A stretch of 64,000 nucleotides of DNA, from contig CACHCY010000001.1 of the NCBI GenBank assembly GCA_902578495.1, forward strand, positions 123,975-187,974, given 5' to 3'. The position numbers and the translations under genes were made by a program. Shown here in pieces: positions 1-9,263 of this stretch (positions are counted from its first letter, which is position 1; every line of letters begins with the position of its first letter). The stretch is from an uncultured SAR86 cluster bacterium (GTDB lineage Bacteria; Pseudomonadota; Gammaproteobacteria; Magnimaribacterales; AG-339-G14). A model generated the notes under the pieces. The model was not told the DNA's origin. It saw only the letters and a program-made list of their open reading frames with translations, and ran no database searches.

Positions 1-47
1 TATAAAGATTTTGCCTTGCCGCTCGATAAAAGTTCTATTTTTTTCAT
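1..47 (-). CDS. purC: SAICAR synthetase PurC, N-terminal fragment (truncated by window edge)
   Basis: Reverse strand reads ATG AAA AAA ATA GAA CTT TTA TCG AGC GGC AAG GCA AAA TCT TTA = MKKIELLSSGKAKSL, PurC-like N-terminus; dapA-bamC-purC is a usual gammaproteobacterial order. Confidence 0.7.
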   Translation of the reverse strand, partial: MKKIELLSSGKAKSL

Positions 48-56
48 AATTAATAT

Positions 57-1004
57 TTAAGATAGAGATTGATTAATTTCAGACAGAAGGCTTTCAAGTT
101 CATCATTCCATTCTTCTGAATCTAACATTATTTGAGTTAGATCTTCTGAAGATGATCTTACAATAATTTTATACTCTTTAGGCTCACTTTTTCTAAGTCT
201 TGCAAGGATTCCCTCTTCTTCAGGCAAACCATAATTAATCAAAACATAGCCCTCCTCTCTGTTTAGATCTTTAACACTAATTGCTGCCTCTTTAAGAGCT
301 CTGTTCAGAGCTGCCCAAGTTCTGGCAAAACCTATACTCAGCTTGATATATGATTTTCCATCATCTGTATTGATTACCTCAGACTTTCGGCCTTGATTTA
401 AGTTTAAGGCAACCAAGGAAGTGCCTTGAGAAACAGTAGCTGAAGAAAAATAATCCAGCAACTTTCGTAAAAAATCATCTGCCTCAGAATTATCATTATC
501 CAAAATAGCCCAATCATTTTCCTGTTTCACAAGCTCAGTAAAAAATAATTCAGTACTAGCTTGTCTTATTCCATGTTCAACTTTAAATCGATACTTGACC
601 TCTTTATCCTTTCTGTTGAAAATTTCTGTTTCAATGACCCCTTCATTTGGATCAGAAATCCCAATAGATAAATCATTTTCGTTTTCAATATATTGATTAA
701 GAATCGGCCATACAGAGCTAGGCAATGACTCAACATATAACCATCTAATTTGACCAAGTTTGTGGAGTCTTATTTCATTATTGCTGCCAGAAGAAAAAAA
801 CTGTCTTGGTCTTTGAAGCTCATAACTCAATTTTTCTTTATCTATTTCGCCATTTATTGGATACAAATCTAAGAGAATTGTAATGTCCTCAATGACTTCA
901 GATAAAGTGTTATCCTCTTCTTCTAATAAATATGCATTTCTTGATTGCTTGGATGGATCAGAAACACAGCTGACCAAAATTAAAAGTAATATAAAAAATC
1001 TCAT
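57..1004 (-). CDS. bamC: Outer membrane assembly lipoprotein BamC/NlpB-like
   Basis: 315 aa with lipoprotein signal (LLLILVSCVS), directly downstream of dapA and upstream of purC; C-terminal repeat-like domains. Confidence 0.75.
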   Translation of the reverse strand: MRFFILLLILVSCVSDPSKQSRNAYLLEEEDNTLSEVIEDITILLDLYPINGEIDKEKLSYELQRPRQFFSSGSNNEIRLHKLGQIRWLYVESLPSSVWPILNQYIENENDLSIGISDPNEGVIETEIFNRKDKEVKYRFKVEHGIRQASTELFFTELVKQENDWAILDNDNSEADDFLRKLLDYFSSATVSQGTSLVALNLNQGRKSEVINTDDGKSYIKLSIGFARTWAALNRALKEAAISVKDLNREEGYVLINYGLPEEEGILARLRKSEPKEYKIIVRSSSEDLTQIMLDSEEWNDELESLLSEINQSLS

Positions 1005-1005
1005 T

Positions 1006-1884
1006 TCAAATTAACTCAAGTTTTAGTAGTTCCTCTTGCAAGGTTTGTTGATGCTTTTTAGAGAGGTTAGTTAAAGGTAATCTAATTCCAATGTCTATCA
1101 AGCCCATTCTACTTAAAACCCATTTTACAGGTATAGGATTAGATTCTAAAAATAGCATTGTGTTCAAATTCGAAATTTTATTTTCTATAACTTTTGCCTC
1201 TGAAGATTCTTCAAGAGCAAAATCACATAATTTAGACATTAGATCAGGTACAACATTGGCAGTAACCGAAATATTTCCATGACCTCCATTCAGAATAAAG
1301 TCTGTTGCCGTGGCATCGTCACCTGAGTATAGAAAAAAAGTTTCATCGCTTATTAATTTTTTGAGTATCTCTAATCTTGATAGATCTCCTGTGGCCTCTT
1401 TGATTCCTGAAATATTTTCATGAGGTGCTAGCCTGGCGATAGTTTCAGGCAGTAAATCACAACTAGTTCTTCCCGGAACGTTATAAAGCACCTGAGGGAA
1501 TTCAACTTGATCTGCAATCTGAGTGTAGTGTTGGAATAGACCTTCTTGTGTAGGCTTGTTGTAATAAGGTGTAACAGATAGAGAAGCATCGGCACCAGCA
1601 CTTTTGGCTGCCATACTTAAGTATATTGCTTCCTTTGTACTATTAGCGCCTGTTCCAGCAAAAATAAAAGCCTTTTTATCTGCTCTTTTGACTATTCTTT
1701 CTATAACTGAAATATGTTCTGAAACTTCCAAAGTAGCAGATTCACCCGTTGTGCCTACTGCAATAATTCCTTTAGTTCCTGATTCAATATGAAAATCTAC
1801 AAGTTTATCAAGAGCATCCAGATCAAGGTCTCCATTTGCCTTCATAGGAGTCACAATTGCTACTATACTTCCCTTAACTAACAT
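1006..1884 (-). CDS. dapA: 4-hydroxy-tetrahydrodipicolinate synthase
   Basis: GSIVAIVTPM, GTTGESATL, YYNKPTQEGL, YNVPGRT, GIKEATGD motifs. Confidence 0.98.
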   Translation of the reverse strand: MLVKGSIVAIVTPMKANGDLDLDALDKLVDFHIESGTKGIIAVGTTGESATLEVSEHISVIERIVKRADKKAFIFAGTGANSTKEAIYLSMAAKSAGADASLSVTPYYNKPTQEGLFQHYTQIADQVEFPQVLYNVPGRTSCDLLPETIARLAPHENISGIKEATGDLSRLEILKKLISDETFFLYSGDDATATDFILNGGHGNISVTANVVPDLMSKLCDFALEESSEAKVIENKISNLNTMLFLESNPIPVKWVLSRMGLIDIGIRLPLTNLSKKHQQTLQEELLKLELI

Positions 1885-1952
1885 ATTTCTTTTTGCAAAA
1901 TTGAATTGTATATTATTGACTTGAATAAATTACTTTTTTTAAGAGGAAAAAA

Positions 1953-2426
1953 ATGGGAAAAATTATAGAAGGAAAAAAAATTCCAACTTTTAAGGCAGAA
2001 GCTACAAATGATTCTGTTTTTGATCTAAAAAATAATAAAAAGAATTTGGTGATTTATTTCTATCCTAAAGATAATACTCCCGGATGCACGACTGAGGGAG
2101 AAAATTTTAGAGACCTTTACAAAAAGTTTGAAAATGTAAATGCAGAAATTTTCGGCGTCTCAAGAGAAAGCATAAAGTCTCATGAAAATTTTAAAGAAAA
2201 ATTTAAATTTCCTTTTGAACTCATAAGTGATCCTCAAGAAAAACTTTGTAAATTATTTGATGTTATTAAGGAAAAAAGTATGTATGGAAAAAAATACATG
2301 GGAATAGAAAGAAGTACTTTCTTAATCGATTCAAATAATAAGTTAATCAAAGAATGGAGGAAAGTTAAGGTTCCTGGGCATGCACAAGAGGTCTTAGAAA
2401 CTCTTGAAGAACATCTAAAAAGTTAA
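1953..2426 (+). CDS. bcp: Peroxiredoxin, thioredoxin-dependent thiol peroxidase (BCP family)
   Basis: YFYPKDNTPGCTTEG motif; divergent from dapA as in many gammaproteobacteria; AAGAGG SD upstream. Confidence 0.96.
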   Translation: MGKIIEGKKIPTFKAEATNDSVFDLKNNKKNLVIYFYPKDNTPGCTTEGENFRDLYKKFENVNAEIFGVSRESIKSHENFKEKFKFPFELISDPQEKLCKLFDVIKEKSMYGKKYMGIERSTFLIDSNNKLIKEWRKVKVPGHAQEVLETLEEHLKS

Positions 2427-3472
2427 TTATTAACTAATGGCCAGGACTTTATCACTGCTCTTATTGCAGTAGCCAATGGGACCGCCAATAAAACTCCCCA
2501 AAATCCCCAAATGCCTCCAAAAATAAGTATTGCTAACACAATTAAAACTGGATGGAGATTTACTTCTCTTCCAATTAAGAGCGGGAATAGAACATTCCCA
2601 TCTAGAGCTTGAATGATCAGATAAGTAGCTAGGAAAATTAAATAATTCATATCCAGGCCCCATTGAAAATACCCAACGATAGCTACTGGTATCGTTACAA
2701 AAATAGCACCAAACAATGGTATCAATACCGATAAACCAACCAATATACCAAGTAGAAGAGAATAATTGGCACCGAGTATAGAGAATGCGGTTGTTGTTAC
2801 AATCCCTACAATGATTAACTCAAGAACTTTACCTCTAAGATATTTAAAAAGTTGAGAATCTAGTTCTATCCAGATTTTTGAGGCTGAACTTTTATCGCTA
2901 GGAAGAAAATAAGCAACGTACTCAAGCATTTGCTTTTTATCTTTTAAAAAGAAGAATACTAAAAAAGGAATTAGTACTAAATAGATAAGTGCACTCATTG
3001 CTGCTGAAAACCCAGCATTAAGCTGTAAAAGAGTTTGCTCAAGAATGTTAGGCAAACTAGAAGTTACAGTGACACTCAAGTTTTCGATTTGTTCTGAGGT
3101 AAAAAATTCTGGGTAATCATTAAAGAAATTCACAAGAATATCTTCTAGGTTTTCTACGATTCTAGGTAATTCATTTACCAAACCAATTATTTGTCTTGAA
3201 AGTAAAGGGAAGATTAAAAACAATGAAAGATATAGAGCAAAAAACAAAGTTATCGAAATAGTTAGGCCTATCGGCCTTGAAAACCCTCTTCTTTCTGCGG
3301 CAGTAACTACACTGTTTAATAAATATGCCACAAGGGCGCTTATAAATAACGGCGTAAGAATTGAACCGAAGAAAATCACTATAATTCCTATGAAAACTAA
3401 TAAAATTGATAAAGAAATTTGATCTTCCGTATGAAAATATTTATCAATAAGATTCTTAAAATATGAAGCCAT
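2423..3472 (-). CDS. perM: AI-2E/PerM family transporter
   Basis: Polytopic protein, typical PerM C-terminal pattern (GNVLFPLLIGREVNLHPVLIVLAILIFGGIWGFWGVLLAVPLA). Confidence 0.85.
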   Translation of the reverse strand: MASYFKNLIDKYFHTEDQISLSILLVFIGIIVIFFGSILTPLFISALVAYLLNSVVTAAERRGFSRPIGLTISITLFFALYLSLFLIFPLLSRQIIGLVNELPRIVENLEDILVNFFNDYPEFFTSEQIENLSVTVTSSLPNILEQTLLQLNAGFSAAMSALIYLVLIPFLVFFFLKDKKQMLEYVAYFLPSDKSSASKIWIELDSQLFKYLRGKVLELIIVGIVTTTAFSILGANYSLLLGILVGLSVLIPLFGAIFVTIPVAIVGYFQWGLDMNYLIFLATYLIIQALDGNVLFPLLIGREVNLHPVLIVLAILIFGGIWGFWGVLLAVPLATAIRAVIKSWPLVNN

Positions 3473-3525
3473 AAATTTTTGAACTATTTTGTTTTCTAGT
3501 AATCAAAAGTAATTATACTGTTATT

Positions 3526-4968
3526 GTGAAGAGATTTTTTTTATTTTTAACTTTAGTAGCTCTTTCTTTCTCGAGCGCTCAAGACATTCAGGATGATTTG
3601 CCAGTTTTAGGAGATAGATCGTCCGCATCGTTATCTTTATCTGGTGAATTTGAAATGGGCAGATTATGGCTATCTCTTTTCAGATCGCAAGCTAAAGAGC
3701 ATTCCGATCCTCTTGTGAGGTCATACATAGAAGATTTGATATATAGGCTAGCAGAGAATTCACAAGTTAAAGACAGAAGATTTGAATTCATTATCATTGA
3801 TGATAAGTCTATAAATGCCTTTGCAGCGGCTGGAGGGATAATAGGGATTAATACTGGTTTATTCTTTTACACAGATGATGAGTCTGAATTTTCGTCAGTT
3901 ATGACTCACGAATTAGCTCATTTAAGCCAGAGACATTATGCAAGAAGTCAAAATAGAGGATCGCCTTTGGCAAATGCTCTAATGATTCTAGGAAGCATAG
4001 CTTTGGCGGCTGCATCTAATAATCCTCAAGCGATCATAACTGGACCAGCCTTGATGCAGCAATTAAATACCAATTTCACTCGCTCTAATGAGCAAGAAGC
4101 AGATCGAATAGGCTTCAATAATCTTGTCAGGTCAGGTTTTGATCCCAAAGGACAAGGGAGGATGTTTAAGATACTTCAGGATCTATCTCGTAATAATTCT
4201 GAAGATCAATTTGGTTACTTAAGGACTCATCCATTTCCTAAGGATCGTATTACTGATGCAAGGATTAGGGAAACTGAGTTTGTAGAAAAAAACTCATTTG
4301 TATCGTACAGAGACTCAGTTGACTTTCATCTGGTTAAAAAAAGAATTGAAAGCGGAATAGAGCAAAATCCTAGAGGTTTAATAAGAAAATATTCCAGTGA
4401 GCTTAGAAAAGCAAAAACAAAAAAAGATGAGACTATTTCAAGATATGCTCTTCACCTTGCTCATCTAAATAATAAAGATTATTCAAAAGCCTTTTCGCTA
4501 ATAAGAGAATGCATAGAGTTAGATCCTATCAATATCAATCTTCAAATATCTCTTATGGAAGCTCATATGAAGGCTGGAAATATCCTTGAGAGTGTTTCTT
4601 TAGGAAAAAACCTTATTTCTCTACACCCTAATAATTATTCTATATCTCTGTTGTTGTCTAAAGCATTATTCAGAGATAAAAAATATGATGAAGCTGAGGA
4701 AATTTTAAACGACATTTCAAAAAAAAGACCTACCGATCCTTTCGTTTGGTACGAGTTAGCAGAAGTGCAAGGCTTTTCAAACAACCTTATTGGATTGCAT
4801 AGGTCTAGAGCAGAGTACTTCTTTTTAACGGGGCGGTTTGAAGCAGCAATCATGCAACTTAGAGAAGCATCAAAACTAGCTGTAAACTTCTTCGAAGTAA
4901 ATGAAAGTATCAGAACTAGAATGGAAGAAATCTATCAGACTACTGAAGCCTTGAAGAGAATGGGCTGA
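3526..4968 (+). CDS. bepA: Periplasmic M48 metalloprotease with TPR repeats, BepA-like
   Basis: HELAHLSQRH zinc motif, NEQEADRIG, signal peptide, C-terminal TPR. Confidence 0.88.
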   Translation: MKRFFLFLTLVALSFSSAQDIQDDLPVLGDRSSASLSLSGEFEMGRLWLSLFRSQAKEHSDPLVRSYIEDLIYRLAENSQVKDRRFEFIIIDDKSINAFAAAGGIIGINTGLFFYTDDESEFSSVMTHELAHLSQRHYARSQNRGSPLANALMILGSIALAAASNNPQAIITGPALMQQLNTNFTRSNEQEADRIGFNNLVRSGFDPKGQGRMFKILQDLSRNNSEDQFGYLRTHPFPKDRITDARIRETEFVEKNSFVSYRDSVDFHLVKKRIESGIEQNPRGLIRKYSSELRKAKTKKDETISRYALHLAHLNNKDYSKAFSLIRECIELDPININLQISLMEAHMKAGNILESVSLGKNLISLHPNNYSISLLLSKALFRDKKYDEAEEILNDISKKRPTDPFVWYELAEVQGFSNNLIGLHRSRAEYFFLTGRFEAAIMQLREASKLAVNFFEVNESIRTRMEEIYQTTEALKRMG

Positions 4969-5319
4969 TTAAGCAGGGAATAAATCAGAGAAATTTCTTC
5001 CAGCTAATAAATGTAAGTGAAGATGAAAGACAGTCTGCCCTGCAGAGGCTCCATTATTTATTACAACGTTAAATGAATCTTCTGTTTCAAATTTTCTAGA
5101 CATCTCTCCCACAATAAACATCAAGTGTCCGAGAATTGATACATCCTCGTCAGAAGCATCTGATAATTTTGGAATTGGCTTTTTTGGAATAATAAGTAAA
5201 TGTATTGGGGCCTTGGGATTAATATCCTCAATAACAATACATAAATCATCTTCATAATGAGTGGTGGATGGTATTTCTTTATCTATTATCTTTTGAAAGA
5301 TAGTTTTTTCTTCCGACAT
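4969..5319 (-). CDS. hinT: HIT family hydrolase (HinT-like)
   Basis: IFQKIIDKEIPS ... GQTVFHLHLHLLAGR (HxHxH motif). Confidence 0.92.
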   Translation of the reverse strand: MSEEKTIFQKIIDKEIPSTTHYEDDLCIVIEDINPKAPIHLLIIPKKPIPKLSDASDEDVSILGHLMFIVGEMSRKFETEDSFNVVINNGASAGQTVFHLHLHLLAGRNFSDLFPA

Positions 5320-5676
5320 CTAAGAAATCTTATAACCCAAGTGAGTAGCACTCAAGCACAAAAGTACATTTACTAAAATGTACAAAAAAGAATTTGTCAT
5401 TCCAAAAGTTTGATACAGTTCTAAAGACTCTTTGGTAAAAGCTGAAAATGTTGTGAATGATCCTAGAAATCCTATGATTAAGAAATTTTTTATATTTTCC
5501 GAAATCACTTCTGAAGTCTCTGAAATATAAAAACCAATAAAGAAGCATCCTATGATGTTCACTACCAGAGTCCCAAGGGTGAAGCTTAGAATTGAATAAT
5601 TATTCAAAAATGAGGATATCAAATATCTTGACGAAGCGCCTAAAGCTCCACCGAAAGAAATCATTAAAATAGACAT
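5320..5676 (-). CDS. crcB: Fluoride exporter CrcB/Fluc
   Basis: GGALGASSRYLIS, GTLVVNIIGCFFIGF, GFLGSFTTFSAFTKE. Confidence 0.93.
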   Translation of the reverse strand: MSILMISFGGALGASSRYLISSFLNNYSILSFTLGTLVVNIIGCFFIGFYISETSEVISENIKNFLIIGFLGSFTTFSAFTKESLELYQTFGMTNSFLYILVNVLLCLSATHLGYKIS

Positions 5677-5683
5677 ATTAAAG

Positions 5684-5759
5684 TGGTGGGTCGTATAGGA
5701 TTCGAACCTATGACCAATTGATTAAAAGCCAACTGCTCTACCAACTGAGCTAACGACCC
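5684..5759 (-). tRNA. tRNA-Lys (anticodon TTT), CCA encoded
   Basis: GGGTCGTTAGCTCAGTTGGTAGAGCAGTTGGCTTTTAATCAATTGGTCATAGGTTCGAATCCTATACGACCCACCA; full cloverleaf, near identical to E. coli tRNA-Lys. Confidence 0.98.
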
Positions 5760-5764
5760 ACGTA

Positions 5765-6451
5765 TTATTGAAACTTTTTCAACTCTTCGGCTGCGAGTAT
5801 ACCAGCTCCAGAGTCAGGGTGATTGTTAATTAAGTAATTAAAATATTCTTTTGCCTTATTAGAATCTTCTGACCTTAAACTGATCATTCCTAATTTAAAA
5901 TTTGCGTCTGGCACCCTACTATGTTCCTCATAAGATGAAATTAGTTCATTAAAAGATTCAGAGGAATCAGTGTAATTTTCTTGAAGAAAATATATTTCAC
6001 CTAACCAAAATAAAGCATCTCCAATGAAATTTCCTTCAGGAAATGAAAGAATCAAGTATCTTAATTTTTCTGATGCTTCAGCAAATCTTCCATCTTCTAT
6101 GAGCTGAAGAGAATCTGACCAAAGGTCAAATTCATTACTAGCATCATCCTCTTCGATTAACCCTGCTAATGGATCTAATGCATCTATATTTGTTCCCTCT
6201 ATTTCTTCTTGAACCAACAAAATACCTTCTAACTCATGGATTCTTTTATCTAAATCTACATATCTGAGTTGCTGCGTATCTTCAATTCTATTTAATTTAT
6301 AGTTAATTTCTTCAAGTTGACTCAAGAGTGTTTGAATTTCTTTTTCAAGGGAATTGATCTTATTTAATAATAACCTTTCCGACTCGGAATCTTGCGCCCA
6401 AGTCGAAGAGGTTATTAAAAAAAATAAAAGTAAAAGAGATCTTTTAATCAC
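5765..6451 (-). CDS. cpoB: Cell division coordinator CpoB/YbgF (TPR)
   Basis: Signal peptide, coiled coil, C-terminal TPR (ALFWLGEIYFLQENYTDS...), downstream of pal. Confidence 0.9.
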   Translation of the reverse strand: MIKRSLLLLFFLITSSTWAQDSESERLLLNKINSLEKEIQTLLSQLEEINYKLNRIEDTQQLRYVDLDKRIHELEGILLVQEEIEGTNIDALDPLAGLIEEDDASNEFDLWSDSLQLIEDGRFAEASEKLRYLILSFPEGNFIGDALFWLGEIYFLQENYTDSSESFNELISSYEEHSRVPDANFKLGMISLRSEDSNKAKEYFNYLINNHPDSGAGILAAEELKKFQ

Positions 6452-6457
6452 TTAAAG

Positions 6458-6937
6458 CTAGTAAAGGGATATCTCAACTCTCCTGTTAGCTTTATATGCC
6501 GATTCAGAAGAACCAAGCCTATCTGGTCTTTCTTCGCCGTATGAAACGACATCAATCTTAGAAGATGAGATACCGTTGACTATTAAAAATTCTTTAACGG
6601 ATTGAGCTCTTTTTTCACCCAATGCTAGATTATATTCTCTTGTGCCTCTCTCGTCGCAATGCCCTTCTAATCTGATTGCCTTTGCTCTTTTAGCAAATCT
6701 AATGTACTGCTCCAAGGTATCCATGGCATCGTCACCAAGGTCAAAGTTATCAAACTCAAAATAAACCTTATCAGGCAAATTTACATCCATTTTAGGTCCC
6801 ATCTGAGCAGATTGACCAGAAACAGAAGCGTAGCTAGATGCAGATACATCGTCAGCGACATCGTTAGCACAACCACTACCTAAACATGCCAATATTGATA
6901 TTAGAAAAATACTTATTGGTTCCATTTTTATCCTCAT
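6458..6937 (-). CDS. pal: Peptidoglycan-associated lipoprotein Pal
   Basis: OmpA-like domain: VYFEFDNFDL, LEGHCDERGTREYNLALGEKRAQSVK. Confidence 0.96.
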   Translation of the reverse strand: MRIKMEPISIFLISILACLGSGCANDVADDVSASSYASVSGQSAQMGPKMDVNLPDKVYFEFDNFDLGDDAMDTLEQYIRFAKRAKAIRLEGHCDERGTREYNLALGEKRAQSVKEFLIVNGISSSKIDVVSYGEERPDRLGSSESAYKANRRVEISLY

Positions 6938-6978
6938 CTAGTTAAACGTTCTATTATGTTTGACTCAAAATTCTTGAA

Positions 6979-8256
6979 TTAGTTCAAGAAAGGAGACCAA
7001 ACAGGTTCCCGAATAGCGCCAATTTTACTAGGTATTTTAAACTTTGCCAGCCCATCAAGCGAAATTCCTGCTAAATAGCCATTTTCAGCGTCTTTCGTGG
7101 CATAAATAATGAAGTTATTATTAGGAGAAACGCTTGGAGATTCATCTAATGATGTCTCAGTAAGCATCTTTAGACCACTTTTTCCGAGGCGTTTTATTGA
7201 AATATGAAACTTTTCTTCTGATCTATGAACAAAAACAATGTTCTTCCCATCAGGGAAATATCTTCCTCTAGCATTATAGTTTCCATCAAAAGTTATTCGA
7301 GAAATTTTTCTCGTAATTAGGCTAACCTCATATAGTTGAGGAGTTCCTGATCTATTAGAGGTAAATAGAAGTTTCCTGCCGTTTGTAGAGAATGAGGGTT
7401 CTGTATCTATTCCGTAATGCGCAGTAATTCTAGAAATCTTTTCGGTCTTTAGATCATATAAATACACATCAGGATTGCCGCTCCTAGACGAAACAAAAGC
7501 TAAATAATTTCCATTTGGAGACCAAACAGGAGCACTGTTGATTCCAGGATACCTTCTTAATGAATTTCTTTTTCCTGAGGATAAATCTTGGATAAAAATT
7601 TCAGAATTACCATTCTCAAATGAAACGTAACTTATTTTTTTTCCATCAGGAGACCAATCTGGTGACATTATTGGTTCAGGTGAGTCAAACAAAGTAATTT
7701 CATTATCGCCATTGATATCACATATGTTTAATTGATACTTATCCTTTTCAGGATTGAGAATATACATAAGTTTTGTAGTAAAAATTCCGTCCACTCCAGT
7801 TATCTGTTTGTAAATTCTATTACTCATTTTATGTGATGAGAGTACAAGAGAATCTGCAGATGACCTTGCAGTTCCATTGAGGAGATTTCTTCCTTGTCTT
7901 ATGTCAAAGAGAAAGTAATTTACGATAAATTTTGATGAATCCTCCTCAAGGCTTATAAAACCTGCTACAACATAATCAATATCCAAAGTCTTCCAGTCGT
8001 TGTAAAAAAAATCATCTGGAGATGATGGAAAAGCTATCAGGTCGCTGTTGGCAATTATTTCAAACTCTCCAAACAAAGATAAATTATCTGATATTTGATT
8101 GGTTAATAGATAAGATATTGATTGATCGTCATAAAGAAAAGGAACAATGGCAATCCTCGGGGGCTCTTCTGTTCCTCTACTGATTTCAATAGTTATATTT
8201 GAAAAAATAGATAGCGAAAAAAGAAATATAGAAATAAAAAATACTTTAAGGTTCAT
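6979..8256 (-). CDS. tolB: Tol-Pal system protein TolB
   Basis: Beta-propeller repeats (SPDWSPDGKKISYVSFENG, APVWSPNGNYLAFVSSRSG); start set at MNLKVFFISIFLF rather than the longer ORF. Confidence 0.95.
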   Translation of the reverse strand: MNLKVFFISIFLFSLSIFSNITIEISRGTEEPPRIAIVPFLYDDQSISYLLTNQISDNLSLFGEFEIIANSDLIAFPSSPDDFFYNDWKTLDIDYVVAGFISLEEDSSKFIVNYFLFDIRQGRNLLNGTARSSADSLVLSSHKMSNRIYKQITGVDGIFTTKLMYILNPEKDKYQLNICDINGDNEITLFDSPEPIMSPDWSPDGKKISYVSFENGNSEIFIQDLSSGKRNSLRRYPGINSAPVWSPNGNYLAFVSSRSGNPDVYLYDLKTEKISRITAHYGIDTEPSFSTNGRKLLFTSNRSGTPQLYEVSLITRKISRITFDGNYNARGRYFPDGKNIVFVHRSEEKFHISIKRLGKSGLKMLTETSLDESPSVSPNNNFIIYATKDAENGYLAGISLDGLAKFKIPSKIGAIREPVWSPFLN

Positions 8257-8257
8257 T

Positions 8258-8848
8258 TCAGTTTGAAGAAAATTGTAAGTTAAATTCTCTAAAATTTTTC
8301 TCAAAATCATTTCTTGAAATATTTTTAATGAAATCAAAAGAGCTTATTCTATCAAGAGCTATCCTAATAGATCGATCGAAAACCTCATTGCCGCTTTTAT
8401 TCAGAATTTCATAGTTAACAACCTCACCAGAAGGAGCAATTGAGATTAGAACTTTAACAAATAAATCTTCAGGCAGATTTTTAGGTTTTTGCCACAAAAA
8501 TTCATACTCTGCTCTGATTTTAGCTGCTATCTTTAAGACTTCTGACTGAGTAGATATTTGTTCAACTCTATCTCTATCTTTTTCAAGATTAGAAAAAAAA
8601 GAATTCACATCAGACTCAAAATCATTTTTAGATTTGGCATCTTCTGAAAAAGAGGATGGAGTGGTTTTAACATTTTTAGATGAAGATTTTTTTGTTTTAG
8701 GCTCTATTTTTACTTCAAAAATTAGATTAACGGGCAGCTGGATGATCTTTTCTTCTGAATAATCATTGAAATTAATGTTGAAAAAGAAGCTGAATAAAAA
8801 TGCATGCAAAAAGAAAGAGCAAAAAAACCCCGCTATTAAATTAATCAT
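8258..8848 (-). CDS. tolA: TolA-like protein, short form
   Basis: 196 aa, N-terminal TM, C-terminal TonB/TolA-like domain (VKVLISIAPSGEVVNYEILNKSGNEVFDRSIRIAL), between tolR and tolB. Confidence 0.85.
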   Translation of the reverse strand: MINLIAGFFCSFFLHAFLFSFFFNINFNDYSEEKIIQLPVNLIFEVKIEPKTKKSSSKNVKTTPSSFSEDAKSKNDFESDVNSFFSNLEKDRDRVEQISTQSEVLKIAAKIRAEYEFLWQKPKNLPEDLFVKVLISIAPSGEVVNYEILNKSGNEVFDRSIRIALDRISSFDFIKNISRNDFEKNFREFNLQFSSN

Positions 8849-9263
8849 TGTTAATGGGGTCAGAAATTAAATTTATTGATATTGGATCAAGATTTTGAAT
8901 AACGGCTAGAAGTTTTAAGACATTGTCATATTCAACATCTTTATCTCCCCTAATATAAACATTCAAATTGTTATTAATCTTGAATATATCTTCCAAAACA
9001 GGTTTCAAAGTATCAATGGAAAATGATTTATTTTTGTAGGATTCAAATTCTATAAAAAACTGCCCTTTCTTATCGATTGTTAAAGTAAGTTCTTCTAATT
9101 CACTCTCCTCTAGCACAGATGCAGTTGTTTCAGGTAAATCAATTTTTATTCCTTGAACTAACAAAGGTGCAGTTACCATAAAAACTACCAGCAAAACGAG
9201 CATCACATCAACATAAGGAACCACATTTATTTCATTGATTTGACTTCTGTCTGATTTTCTCAT
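8841..9263 (-). CDS. tolR: TolR (ExbD family)
   Basis: INEINVVPYVDVMLVLLVVFMVTAPLL. Confidence 0.96.
   Translation of the reverse strand: MRKSDRSQINEINVVPYVDVMLVLLVVFMVTAPLLVQGIKIDLPETTASVLEESELEELTLTIDKKGQFFIEFESYKNKSFSIDTLKPVLEDIFKINNNLNVYIRGDKDVEYDNVLKLLAVIQNLDPISINLISDPINND

Noticed and set aside
2430-2663. 77-aa minus-strand ORF overlapping perM in another frame
   Set aside because: Out-of-frame shadow of the perM C-terminus; no homology or RBS evidence.
5677-5683. Possible fluoride riboswitch upstream of crcB
   Set aside because: Only 7 nt separates crcB from the tRNA-Lys 3' end.
6979-8337. Long tolB start (MISLKIFQEMILRKI...)
   Set aside because: Would overlap tolA by 80 nt; MNLKVFFISIFLFSLSIFS at 8256 is a proper signal-peptide start.
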